Assembly (NCBI RefSeq): GCF_014898055.3
Contig: NW_023601543.1
Span: forward strand, 64,741,782 to 64,805,781
DNA length: 64,000 nucleotides
Direction: 5' to 3'
From: Talpa occidentalis
Taxonomy: Eukaryota; Chordata; Mammalia; Eulipotyphla; Talpidae
Position numbers and translations under genes: made by a program. Position 1 is the stretch's first letter; each line of letters begins with the position of its first letter. Shown piece after piece: positions 1 to 9,834 of this stretch. The notes below the pieces were generated by a model, which did no database searches, was not told the origin of the DNA, and saw only the letters and a program-made list of their open reading frames with translations.

Positions 1-896
1 TTTGTTCCTGAGACCCAAAACCTCCACTTTGCCTCCGAGGACAGCCCTCGGACGCGGGGAAGGGAGCCACCTGGTGCACCTGCATGCTCCTGGGGCTTGG
101 CCTGCCCGCTTGGCAGCACAGCAGCCCTCCAGAGTCACCACTGTTTCCGGGCAGGGACTTGCCTGCGTGAATGCCCTGCTTGTCTCCTTCCCTCTTCCTC
201 TCCTTCCCCTTCTCCCTCACAGGTCTTCCCCAAAGCACGTTACTTCCCCAAAGCACTTGCGCACAAATCTTGTCTCAGAGTCTTCTCTGGACAATCCAAC
301 CTAGTTTGTGCCTAAAAATTGTAAACCTTCCTTCCATTAATATAACCAAAAAAATACTCTTATGCTCTTTCTCTTTCCCTCCCCCTCCTCACTACCTTCT
401 GCCCCTGCAGACCCCCCTGTTGTGACTAGAGGAACCCACTGTGCTCCTTCTTACCATGTTCATTGGGACTTTGAATTGTTTCTTACTTATTGCATTGTCT
501 TCTCCTGACAGCACCCCGACCCCCCACTCCAGCTCTGTCCCCTTTCTTCAACTCCTTGACTAAGACAATAAATCAGAGGGTATTGAGTTATATGTCTTCC
601 TACTGTTCTGGACATCTAGATCACTGCTAGAAAATGGATGCTAAGAAGCCCAGGTCTAATCTCTCCATCACACCCCAGATCACCAAGTCTTCAGTGACTC
701 CCCAATTTTCTTCAAAGAAGTGTGTCTGCTTTTTCTGGGCATTCAAATTTCTCCCCAGCATGACTCCAGTTTGCATCGCCATATGCTTAACAGAGCCAAG
801 AAGGGAAGTCACTCTCCCCAGCCCACCCCCCACACTGAGCACAGCAACCCAAAATGAGCTGACTTCCTATGTCGGGATCATCTTGGTGGATGACAC
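1..896. other. No gene seen; possible old repeat end near 250-310
   Basis: Open frames here (up to 119 codons) are short and overlap on both strands without domains or conserved-looking composition. A pyrimidine-rich run (about 180-235) is followed near 250-310 by a segment resembling two others in this window (near 23225-23290 and 47450-47516): a 'TTGCGCACAAATC' to 'TCTCAGAGTCT' to 'CCAACCTA' succession. This may be the 3' end of one old interspersed repeat family. I see nothing else to call. Confidence 0.4.
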
Positions 897-1271
897 TGAA
901 AGGTCCATGCAGGAGACTAGGATGCAAAAACCCACCAGGAAGCCCACCTGGGGACAGGAATGCGGAAGCCTGCCTAGCAGATTCAGACCATGAGCTTCCC
1001 CCCTCCCTACAAATTTTTTCTCAGACAAAGGACCTCCACCCGCCCTAGGAATCTTTTCTTCACACCCTACAAACTTTTCCCCACCATACGAAACCAGTTT
1101 CCCACCTGACCACTTCTCACCCTATAAAAGCCTGCTTCCCCCTGACAATGTGCACGGCTTCACTGACCCCCCACCTTGGGTCCATGAGGTCCGCCCGGGG
1201 CGCAATAAATTTTCCCTTCCTTTGAGAAATTTAGCCTGGCTCTCCTTTTCTTTACCGCACCGAACCTTTCA
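897..1271 (+). mobile_element. Solo ERV LTR (375 bp, gamma/class I-like)
   Basis: The segment is bounded by a perfect 8-bp inverted repeat, TGAAAGGT at the start and ACCTTTCA at the end, with the TG...CA ends of retroviral LTRs. Inside are a TATA box (TATAAAAG, 1123-1130) and a polyadenylation signal (AATAAA, 1204-1209) about 80 bp downstream, giving a U3-R-U5 order on the plus strand. The flanks are GACAC and GAGAC, an imperfect 5-bp duplication. No primer-binding site or gag-like frame follows and no polypurine tract precedes, so it reads as a solo LTR left by recombination. The class is inferred from layout only, because I cannot match it to a named consensus. Confidence 0.75.
1123..1130 (+). 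promoter_or_regulatory. TATA box of the solo LTR
   Basis: TATAAAAG lies about 225 bp into the LTR and about 75 bp before its AATAAA signal, the expected position for the U3 promoter. No CCAAT box is obvious upstream, and activity is unknown. Confidence 0.6.
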
Positions 1272-2010
1272 GAGACCATGATGCAGAAACACTGGGGTCT
1301 GGAGGGTGGATTAAAATTGAACAGGGAGTCAGAGGGTGTCTGGAACCACCTTCTGGCAGTTTTGATGGAGGACAGGAATAGAAAAAACTGAAAAGGAGGC
1401 GCCACAAGACCAGAAACCTGGCTCACACAAGGTGGTGGGGATAGAAGGGATTAGCATAGTCATTGACACAGCTATGGAAACCAAGATCCTTAGGCCCAAT
1501 GCCTAGATTACAAAGCATAAAATCCAAGCCAGTATCAACTGCTGTAGGGAGTGTCTACAGCACAGGCCCAAGGGTAAAGATATGGAGATGGAGCCCATTG
1601 TGGAATCTCCAGTCCCTTTCAGATTCTGCATAGTCATCCCAAATCCGCCACTCACCAAAGGCTCACATGGAGTGAGCCCCTCCCAAAGAGAAGACTATAT
1701 CAGTGCAGTCTCTGCACAGGCTGGGGCAGCAATCCATCAGCCCACCTGTGACTATGCAGGTGCTTCTTTTCACCAACTCTCTCCCTCTGCAGGGCAGCAG
1801 CTTTCTGCCTGCCCGTGACTGTACCATGAACTGTCCCATGCCGCAGCTTCTCCTCACTGACCCCCCTCAGCAGAGGCCGCTCTCCTCAAGGCCGCCTGCC
1901 TGCAACCATGCAGGCCTCTCTCAGCAAACCTGGCCGTTTCAGGATAGCTCTTTCTGCCCGCTGGTGTCTATGCAGGTGTCCTTTACCTGCTCTTTAAATA
2001 TAACCAGTGA
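1272..2010. other. No gene; weak degenerate internal repetition
   Basis: No coding signal. Between about 1740 and 1980, phrases such as 'CTATGCAGGTG', 'CTGCAGG' and 'TTTCTGCC(T/C)G' recur at irregular spacing, which suggests a decayed repeat or minisatellite. The remainder looks like single-copy sequence. Confidence 0.35.
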
Positions 2011-2275
2011 GGGCTTCCCCAGTGGCTCGGCGGTTGAGCACTGGGCTGCGAGGCTGCCCGCAGCCTCTGCAGCGCTGGTTCAATCCCCGGCCACCGGCGA
2101 GGGTCCCACATGGCGGTAGACCTCTCCTGCCGCCCGCTGCTCCCCTCAGCAGTGTCCTCCGTCTGTCTGCCTGCTCTGGCTCTGGTGAATTCTCTCGCCC
2201 TCCCGCGCTTCTGACTGTACCCAGTGCTTGTTTGAATAAATAAATAAATAAATCTTCAAAAAATATATATATATG
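2011..2275 (+). mobile_element. tRNA-derived SINE, subfamily A
   Basis: Full-length SINE. The head begins GGGCTTCCCCAGTGGC and carries a B-box-like GGTTCAATCCCC. The body contains the family signature CTGCTCCCCTCAGCAGTGT, and the end is an (AATA)n tail with AATCTTCAAAAAA. TSDs flank it: TAACCAGTGA (2001-2010) and TAACCAATGA (2276-2285). The GAATTCTCTC and TTCTGACTGTACCCAGTG body variants define what I call subfamily A. Confidence 0.9.
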
Positions 2276-2285
2276 TAACCAATGA

Positions 2286-3339
2286 CTCTGTCTCGTGGAG
2301 AAACTCGCCACGTGCCGCCGAAACAAGAGCTCTGGTGAAACCTTTCCCAGAATGAACCCAAGGACCCTGCACTCCAAACTCCACCAAAAACCCCATCAAT
2401 TTGATTAGAGAATTTGGCTTCTTTTATCCTTACAGATAGCTTTTGAAGGCCTCAGAATGTTTTTGGATTCTCCTGCATAACATGTATTTAACTGGGTCTT
2501 TCCCTAAGCAGGCCTATGCCCACTCTTGCGGTCTTCACGCTCACCAGTGCGCCTCACAGAATGTCGGCCCCTCAGGATCCTGACCTTAGTCTTAACCTCC
2601 CTATGTAGGCCTTCACTCTGCCCTCTCCAATGTAGCTTGGGGCATAGACGTACGTCCAGTCAGTTCTCTGTGAGGATCATAGCTCTCCCTCTAGCCAGAC
2701 TATCTTTGGCTCAGCCAAGTTCTGGCGAGTTGTTCCTGGACAACCTTGTCTGTGTCTGTCCTCTACCAGGCCCGCGGTCATTTGTAAGATCCTTGAGTGT
2801 GGTGGACACTCACTACTTGCACCACCCAGATTCCCCGGCGAGGGGGCACTCACTGACCAGTCTCACCTAGAGCCTCCCAGTTTCCACCCTTGAGCCCAAG
2901 CTGCTGAGATCTGCCTCCCCCAAGGTCATGTCCTTTCCAGGGTGACCCACTTCTAGGGAGTGCACAAGGCACAATAGGAAACCTGGCCGCTTAGGTCTGT
3001 TGGGGAACACTGAAGGCGATCCTCATTCCAGAGCATCCTGCTGGGCTGGCTGGGCTGGCTGAGGGTCCTGCTTGCATCCCACTTCTTGCTCTGCCTCTGT
3101 ACAACCTCTCTTTGTGTTCCTTTCTCTGGTGTGGATCCCCAAGACACATCTCAGATCCCAGGGGCCCTCTCAGCTTCCATTTCTAGTGAGGACAACTGGC
3201 GGCGACTCTGGAATAAGGGGCCATGACTGGCCATGCCTCTCTGTGTCCTCCAGAGCGCTTGCCTTGGGGCTTGTTCTCTGGGGGTACTCTGCCATCTGGT
3301 TCCTTGAGTCACTGCTAGTAGCATCTAGTATTTAAAGAT
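2286..3339. other. No feature recognised
   Basis: GC-moderate sequence without a plausible exon. The 114-codon frame at 2526-2870 has no recognisable domain and no conserved look. A short tandem duplication of GGCTGGCT occurs near 3043-3061. Otherwise nothing is seen. Confidence 0.4.
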
Positions 3340-3344
3340 AGGCC

Positions 3345-3500
3345 CGTGTGCCTAGCACCCAGTGAAGCAATCTGAGCACTGAGCATTTTACATGAATGTC
3401 TTTTAGTCCTCAGATTTTACAGACAAGGAAACTAAGGCACAGAGAGTCCACAAGGCAGTGAGAATTTGAGTCCAGACAGACTCTTGAGCCGGAGCTCCTC
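3345..3500 (-). repeat. MIR SINE fragment
   Basis: The reverse complement follows the ancient mammalian MIR element. The core 'TTTTACAGACAAGGAAACT' followed by 'GGCACAGAGAG' is the complement of the MIR 'CTCTGTGCCTCAGTTTCC...TGTAAAA' region. It is highly diverged and lacks clear ends, as expected for an insertion predating the placental radiation. Confidence 0.75.
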
Positions 3501-3689
3501 ACACTCACGCTGGAGTTTTGATGCAGCTATAACTGATCCCTGGCAGTTAAGAGGAACCATGTGGCGACACTGACAGTGTCAGCGAGTCAGAGGGAAAGTG
3601 ACACAGAGTAGGAGGGCTACGTACGTGCATGGGGCAGGCAAGGTTGGCGATCTTCCACACCTGTGGCTTTTCCAGGACAGCTTTCTGTG

Positions 3690-3850
3690 AATATCAGAAC
3701 ATCGCAGACTACCTGAACCTGCAGCACATCTAGCTTAACCTCCATGGGGTGCAAAACAGAAGTTAGCCCAGAGAGGTTAAGGAACTTCTCCAAGGTCACA
3801 GAGCTGCTTGGTGTCTGGGCTAGCCCTCTAGCCCAGCTGGGGCTCTCAGC
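3690..3850 (-). repeat. MIR SINE fragment
   Basis: 'CCCAGAGAGGTTAAGGAACTT' trimmed of its edges, followed by 'CCAAGGTCACAGAGCTGC', is the reverse of the MIR core ('GCTGTGTGACCTTGGGCAAGT'-type). It is a second MIR within 400 bp of the preceding one, in the same orientation but a distinct copy. Confidence 0.75.
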
Positions 3851-4171
3851 CCGTCCCGCTCCATCTCCTCTCGTGCCCCTGTCCATAGCAGGACCCTAAA
3901 GCTCTCTGGTAGTTACTTGGTGGACCTTGGGCCACGAATGGCATCTCCTTCCTGGCTGAGGCAACCTTGGCATGAGGAGCCTGCTCCCTTCTCAGCCACA
4001 CCTCCTTGCTCATGCAGTCCTATCAGTATTCCAGGCACCTCTGGGATGTAAAGGCAAAGAGATTGAAAGAAGGGTGGTTGTAACAGTGATGCAACAACGC
4101 TACCTCATTTTTACTGCCACCTTGCCCAAGTTCTATTATTAAATTTCTCACTTCCCCTTGACATTAAAACA

Positions 4172-4440
4172 TAACAGCGCGTTGGCAAGTGGTTAAGTGC
4201 TATGAAATCAAGCCTTGGTATGAAACCTGCCTTACCTCTTTCTAGCAGGGTGACCTTGAGAAATTTACAGGAATGCTTTGAGCCTCAGTACTTCTCTGCA
4301 GGGAGAGAAAATGCTTGAGTGTTGCCTTGTCAGGTGGTGGGAGGGTTAAATGAAATAAAGAATGTAAAGGACTTAGCAAGGGGTTCCTGAACACAGTAAG
4401 GCTACTGTAAGTTGTAGTCATTGTTATTTTTATTAAAGAT
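4172..4440 (+). repeat. MIR SINE, near full length
   Basis: It runs from a tRNA-like start ('GGCAAGTGGTTAAGTGC') through 'AGCAGGGTGACCTTGAGAAA', 'GCCTCAGT' and 'GGTTAAATGAAATAA' to a 3' part near 4430. This is the MIR order on the plus strand. It is diverged but one of the longer MIRs here. Confidence 0.75.
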
Positions 4441-4884
4441 ACATAAGAGATAACATGTGTGGCACCCAGTAATCATTAATCTGAAGTCCTCAGCAGGGAA
4501 GAACAAATCAGCACACGCATTAATTAGGCTCCTCATAGCAGAAAAGGATTTATCTGATATACGCAATGCCTCTTGGGAAACAGGCAGGACCAGACTCATC
4601 ATCTCGGGACCAAAATCTATCCCCAGGCAGTGCCAGACCACGCAAACCCTCTTCTCTGGACTCACCGGACATCACACCTGTAACCCCTACAATCCAGGTT
4701 TTCTTAAAGTCAAAACGAAGGGAGTCTGAGTGGCTCATCAAGAACTGGTGGAAGGTTGGGGTGGGAAAGATGTGTGGTATTTCACTGCCTTGGCAGACCT
4801 AGCTGACAAAGACCACACTCACTGCACTCCCAACACAAGCACACAGCGATAGCTGATAAAACATAATGAAAAAATAAATAAGTA
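4441..4884. other. No feature recognised
   Basis: Single-copy-looking sequence. The overlapping short frames on both strands are chance. Confidence 0.35.
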
Positions 4885-4887
4885 CAC

Positions 4888-5070
4888 GGTTTGGAAAGGA
4901 GGAAGGGAGGGAAGCAGGGAAAGGGACGGTGGAAAAGAGGGTGGGGAGGGAAGAAGGGGGGTGGGGAGGAGGGGGAGAGAGGGAGGAAGAGAGAGAGGAC
5001 TGGAGGGAGACAGGGAGGAGGGAGTCAGGGAGGAGGGAGACAGGGAGGAGGAGGGAGGGGAAGAGCAAAG
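4888..5070. repeat. Purine-rich minisatellite (GGGAGGAGGGAGACA units)
   Basis: About 180 bp of almost pure purine on the plus strand. Three 15-bp-type units start at 5013, 5028 and 5043 (GGGAGGAGGGAGTCA, GGGAGGAGGGAGACA and a shortened GGGAGGAGGAGGG). Runs of three or more G at short intervals make G-quadruplex or triplex (H-DNA) structures possible. The arginine/glycine/glutamate-rich open frames across it are by-products of the repeat. Confidence 0.9.
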
Positions 5071-5177
5071 AAAGAAATTCCCAGGTTTCCACAGGAATCC
5101 TCCATTTCAACCAGCAGCATTTATTGACTTAAAGCAGAATTGTGATAAAGTAAATAACTGGAGAAAAGGATTTTAAC

Positions 5178-5452
5178 CTTTTTTTTTTTAAGATGTATTT
5201 ATTTATTTATACAAGATCCGGGGATACAGACCAGATGCGCGGGAGGGTGAGAGGATTCACCAGATACAGAGTGGGGAACAGAACAGGCAGACTGACAAAA
5301 CACACTGCTGAGGGGAGCAGCGGGCGAGACAGGAGAGGTCTGCCGTGCCATGTGAGACCCTCACCCGCCGGCCGGGATCGAACCCGCGCTGGAGAGGCTA
5401 CATACAGCTTCACAGCACTGCGCTCAACCGCCTGCGCCACCAGGGGAGGCCC
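5178..5452 (-). mobile_element. tRNA-derived SINE, subfamily B (mixed)
   Basis: Reverse-oriented full-length copy, with a poly-T/TTTATT tail at the left and the head (complement of GGCCTCCCCTGGTGGCGC) at the right. An exact 12-bp duplication AAGGATTTTAAC flanks it (5166-5177 and 5453-5464). The body is mostly subfamily B (GACAGGAGAGGTCTGC, GGATTCACC), but the head-body junction (GTGAGACCCTCACCCG) resembles subfamily A, so it is a mosaic or intermediate. Confidence 0.9.
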
Positions 5453-5464
5453 AAGGATTTTAAC

Positions 5465-5890
5465 TTTTGAAAAGATGACCAGAGAGATCCCAGAGCCCTT
5501 GGACATACGATTAATCCTACAGCATCTGGCCAGGGGAAGAAAGTCAGGAGAGAAGAAATTTAGGTGGCAAAGGAATCCCCAAGCAAGGAGCTTCCCTTTG
5601 TTCTCTGTCCACCTACCAAGCCAAACACCGGACAAATTTGGGGAACCCAAGTGCTAAAGGTTGTTTTTCTTGACTCATTCTTCCACTTGAGTTGATACAG
5701 AATATATCCTGGCTTTATCACTGTCTACCTGTGTGGCAATGGAAAGGAAGGTTGTGTAATTATTGTCTTCATTCCTTAGTTTATAAAAACAAAAACAATA
5801 GGCCCTGCCAATTATATGGAAGTCCAATTTTCAACAATTCTTAATTCTTGCTGGAACAAAACACACATCCAGATTAATTCTCTCTTTCAA
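5465..5890. other. No feature recognised
   Basis: AT-moderate sequence without coding or repeat signals that I can name. Confidence 0.35.
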
Positions 5891-5894
5891 TATC

Positions 5895-6016
5895 CCTCTC
5901 AATCACTCCCTTTCCCTCCCTCCTTCCATGCCTCTCTCCCTCGCTCGCTCGCTCCCTCTCTCCCTCCCTCACTAACTCCCTCGCTCCCTCTCTCCTCTCC
6001 TTTCCTCACTCCCTCA
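5895..6016. repeat. Pyrimidine-rich low-complexity tract (CTCC)n/(CTCG)n
   Basis: Irregular CCCT/CTCC runs with an embedded (CTCG)3-4 at about 5939-5952. The proline/serine/leucine-rich open frame over it is an artefact. It is the opposite strand bias to the purine tract 900 bp upstream. Confidence 0.85.
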
Positions 6017-6844
6017 TTGGGGGAGTCCGGAATCACCTGGTCCTAAGTGACAGTGACCCATTTAAAACCATGGAAAAATATCAATGGAAGGTCTTGCTGA
6101 GTTGTAGTGCTTGAACCAGGACCCCAGTCTTGTGGCTATTTTTTGTCATAGTTGGTCTCAGTGTGGGGCAGGTAATCCCTCATTCTTAGTCTAACAGCAT
6201 CTATTTGGGCCTGGGCATTTGGGCAATAAAAACAACAGGCTAGTTGTGAAGCCCAGTTAATCTGCCCCTTGCTTCCAAGTTTAAAGCTCCCATTCAATTT
6301 GAGTGAATGACTCATAACAATGAGGATAATTATTACCTTTGTCAGGCAAAAAAGTACTCATCTGGAGATATTTGGAAGGAGCCAAGGATTTCAAATTTTC
6401 CACAGATCTCTCCCTGGGACCAATTTTGCCCCCTACTGTGCTTCCTCCCTCCCTGCCTTAGTGAGCTCTAACTTTATCAAGGGGCATAAAATGGGGCTTT
6501 TTCAATTCCACCAGGGATCTGGACCATGTTTCTCAGCCATTTCATGTTGTCAGCCACATTAGGCAGAGTCTCTCTTAGCCGAGGCATAAGCCACTCCTTT
6601 CTGGCCCCCAGATGGAATGAACTTTCTTGTAGTATCTTGCAAAAAGCTACTCGTAGTCCCACACTGCAACATCCTGGTATTTCCCTAGTGAGTGCGCCAG
6701 TCATGGGCAGGCATGCAACCTGTATCTGCAGATCCAAGGGGTGGCAATTAAACCACCTGCTTTGCTAATTCAAAAGGAGGCCTTATTTGGTTACCAAATA
6801 ACAAACATTAACGCTTAAAAAAGAAAATGGATTTCTCTTAGACA
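6017..6844. other. No feature recognised
   Basis: No exon, promoter or named repeat stands out. It ends at the 3' edge of the reverse-oriented MLT1-like LTR. Confidence 0.35.
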
Positions 6845-7470
6845 CCTGAGTTTGCCATATTAAAATACAATAGCCTGGGCCTCCCCGGTGAAGCAGTGGT
6901 TGAGCGCTGGGTTGCGGCACTGGTTTGATCCCCGGCTGCCGGAGGCGGGTCCCACATGGCGCGCGCAGACCTCTCCTGCCGCCCGCTGCTCCCCTCAGCA
7001 GTGTATCTCATCACTCTCCCTGTTCTGTTCCCCGCTCTGGTGAATTCTCTCACCCTCCCGCGCTTCTGACTGTACCCTGTGCTTGTATAAATAAATAAAT
7101 AAATCTTAAAAAAAATAAATAAAAATACAATAGCCTGGCAGGCTTAAACAACAGAAATTTGTTTTTCACAGTTCAGGAGGCTGGTAGTCCAAGGTCAGGG
7201 GGACAGCAGGGTGGAGTTTGGGGTGGGGCTCTTCTTGGCTTGCAAAGGGTTACCTTCTCCTGTGTGCTCACATGGTCTTTCCTCTGTGCCTGTGTGTGGA
7301 GAAAGAGCTATGGCTCCCTCTCATCTTACAAAGTCACCAGTCTTGGTGGATGAGGCTCCCACTCTCATGACCTTATTTAAATTAATTATCTCCTAAAAGC
7401 CCTATCTCCAAATACAGTCATATTGGGGATTAGAGCTTCCACCTGAATTTTGGGGAGACAATTCAATCCA
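6845..7470 (-). mobile_element. MLT1-like MaLR LTR, split by a SINE
   Basis: In reverse orientation it gives the familiar MaLR layout: 'GGCTTAAACAACAGAAATTT', 'CACAGTTCAGGAGGCTGGTAG', 'TGACCTTATTTAAATTAATTA' and, at the right edge, 'GAATTTTGGGGAGACAATTCA', which is the LTR start region reversed. It is interrupted by the SINE at 6879-7121, whose duplicated target AAAATACAATAGCCTGG is LTR sequence. MaLRs are old nonautonomous ERVL relatives, so this copy predates the SINE. The subfamily cannot be named without alignment. Confidence 0.75.
6879..7121 (+). mobile_element. tRNA-derived SINE, subfamily A, nested in LTR
   Basis: An exact 17-bp duplication AAAATACAATAGCCTGG flanks it (6862-6878, 7122-7138). 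The head has a short deletion between the A box and B box regions (the stretch around 'GGGTTGCGGCACTGGTTTGATCC' is about 15-20 bp shorter than in other copies), so the tRNA fold would be broken. The tail is (AATA)n AATCTT A-rich. The perfect duplication suggests recent insertion. Confidence 0.93.
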
Positions 7471-7536
7471 TTTTTATTAGAGAGATGATGGGATACTCAC
7501 CGAGATAAATAATCAAGACAATAAGAACTTGCAACC

Positions 7537-7988
7537 TGTTGTGCCCACGTCGACCAGTGCAGCCCCCAAGGACACAGACAACCGATGCAAGGGCACAAAG
7601 GAGTTTAATACGGGCTCGAGACCGGGCCCTCGACACGCACCGATGCAACGGCAGAGGTCGAGAGCCCCGAACAGAGGAAGCTGGGATATCTTATAGGGTC
7701 GCGAGTGGCGCGAACTTTGAAAGAAGCTGGCAATTATTCATTGGCTACTACAAAGGCATTTTGGCGCACGCGGTTACAGTTTCAAACTGATTGGACGGTT
7801 AGAGATGCTGTCCCATTTATGGACAGGACTGCCCTCATTGGCGGCTGGGGTGGTCTGCTTTTTCGTCACCAAGTGGAGTGAGGGTTGTGACTGCTGAAAC
7901 TATCTCCGGAATGCGGCTGGACAAGGACTAACATATCAAGGTGGAGGATATACAAAATGGCGAAACCTCAGCTAAGCTTGGTTCCACA
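7537..7988 (-). mobile_element. Solo ERV LTR (452 bp), well preserved
   Basis: Read on the minus strand it starts TGTGGAACC and ends GGGCACAACA. It is flanked by an exact 5-bp duplication CAACC on the plus strand (7532-7536 and 7989-7993). It contains three CCAAT boxes (ATTGG on plus at 7740, 7790 and 7837), a TATA box (CTATAAGATATCC, around 7685-7696) and an ATTAAA polyadenylation signal (7604-7609), in correct U3-R-U5 order. It is CpG-rich compared with its surroundings, which suggests relative youth. No internal ERV sequence flanks it, so it is a solo LTR. The class (II or I) is undecided. Confidence 0.85.
7685..7844 (-). promoter_or_regulatory. LTR promoter elements: TATA box and three CCAAT boxes
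   Basis: On the minus strand three CCAAT motifs lie about 45-150 bp upstream of TATAAGA, a compact pol II promoter layout typical of retroviral U3. Transcription, if any, would run leftward towards the MLT1/SINE block. Activity is not shown. Confidence 0.6.
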
Positions 7989-7993
7989 CAACC

Positions 7994-9060
7994 CATGGAA
8001 ACCATGTCAGCTCTGAACACAAGAGACAGGAAAACGCAGTATATTCTACAGGCTCTGGACATATAAAGATTCCATTGTGGCGCCTTTGACATTTCTTCTT
8101 TCACTTGATGTTCATCTTCTGAGAAGAGAAGGGATGAATGACTGGGCTTGAGTCACCTGCTCATCCTGGAAATAATCATTCTCTTCAAAGGAATGGAAAA
8201 TTTTCTCTGCTGGTCAACCTGGTCTGTGAGTGTGGGTGTGTGCACACGTGCAAGAACACATGGATATTTGTGTAGATGAAGTCAGTTTCATTCAGATCAT
8301 ACACTAGATTTCCACACAGGCAATAGAGGCTCTGTTAGGTAGAGAAGAGGGAAAGGTGGATGAGCAGAGGGAAAAAATGGATGTCCACCACAGAGTGCCA
8401 AGGTTTTACACAAAAACTGTCAAAGTATAATATTTTTGAAGGAAAATATTGCTTGGCCCAAGGAGGGAAAAGTTGCCGTGCATGATCAACTTTGTATTTT
8501 CAAGGTGACAATGACATGAAGAATTGAGCTTAGACCTTCCAAGTCTTCATAGGTCCTTGGATTTTGTATTGCAGGTAAATTCATTTCCCCCAAAGAAGAG
8601 GCGAGACAAGCTTTCAATGCAAATCATTTGTCATCCCAGAGTTCCCTAATTTGTCTTTTAGGGAAAGCCAAAAGTCCATATGTTAGTTGCCTTGTCATAA
8701 AACACCACGACTGAGTATTTAAAAAATCCCCTATCATTGCAAAAATTGAACAGTAAAATCAGTTGACAATTTTTGAGCATCTACTTTCTGCTCACTGTGG
8801 TCACTGGTGTTGAATACTTCCCCCAAGTCTATTCCCACCTTCCTCTTTTCTAACAGGATCTAGATGGTATTCAAATAACCTCTCCTTCCTCAGCCAAATC
8901 AGGTAAGTTAAGTGAAGTGGCTCTTACTTCCACCAATGAAGATGAATTAATCACCATCATCCATTCCTCTCTCACCTGATTGGTGCACAGACCCAAACTA
9001 AAGTGGGTCGTTGATCCAGGGGAAGGATAGTAACTTGGGTTGGCCTAATGAGATCGAAGG
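7994..9060. other. No feature recognised
   Basis: About 1 kb without coding signal or repeats that I can name. The stop codon density is high in all frames. Confidence 0.35.
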
Positions 9061-9072
9061 GAGGGGATTTCT

Positions 9073-9353
9073 TTCTTTTTTTTTTTAAGATTTTATTTAT
9101 TTATGCATACAAGAGCTGGGGTACAGGCCAGAGATGTGGGGAGGTGAGAGGATCCACCAGAGACAGAGCGGGGAACAGAACAGACAGACTGACTGAAATA
9201 CACTGCTGAGGGGAGCAGCGGGAGAGACAGGAGAGGTCTGCTGCACCATGTGGGTTTCTCCCTGGCCAGCCAGGGATCTAACTCATGCTGCAAAGGCTGC
9301 GGATAGCTTCATAGTGCAGTGCTTAACCCCTTGCACCACCAGGGAGGCCCAGA
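9073..9353 (-). mobile_element. tRNA-derived SINE, subfamily B
   Basis: Reverse copy with an exact 12-bp duplication GAGGGGATTTCT (9061-9072 and 9354-9365). It has subfamily B features: 'TTTATGCATACAAGAGCTGG', 'CCAGAGATGTGGGGAGGTGAG' and 'GGGTTTCTCCCTGGC' at the head-body junction. Confidence 0.92.
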
Positions 9354-9365
9354 GAGGGGATTTCT

Positions 9366-9834
9366 ATATCTGGGGATGGTTTGTTCTTTCTCTTACACTG
9401 GGCATGAACACCCACTTCCCTTGTTGTCTCCAGAAGTTATCTTACTTTCATGGGGGCTGGCCTAAGGGAGGCCAAATCAAGAGAATGGCTAATAGATCAA
9501 GACCAGAGCCCCAGCTGGATTATACCCAGGGCTCTCTTCTGTTAATGGACTATATAAGATAATACATTTCCTAATTGTTTAAGCCATTTTGACTCAGGAT
9601 CTCTATTACTTATAGCCAAAAGCATCTTAAAGCAGATATTATGCTAAGTAATTACTTAGCCACATGGCCAGTTCCAATATCAACGGAGATGGGAGAATCT
9701 GTGAGGTCACATGGCAAGAAGTGTGGCTTTGGGGAGAAGTGAGGAATGGAGGACAATGATGCCATCTCCTACAAGCGCTTCGACCAGTGACAAACTTAGA
9801 AAATGTATATGGTTGTTCTGGGTTGCTATGGAGT
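9366..9834. other. No feature recognised
   Basis: Non-coding in appearance with no named repeat. Confidence 0.3.

Noticed and set aside
4891..5127. Arg/Gly/Glu-rich open frames
   Set aside because: Produced by the purine-rich minisatellite in three frames.
5178..5452. tRNA gene from the A and B boxes
   Set aside because: The boxes belong to a SINE head with a SINE body, poly-A tail and target duplications; there is no intact cloverleaf gene with a terminator.
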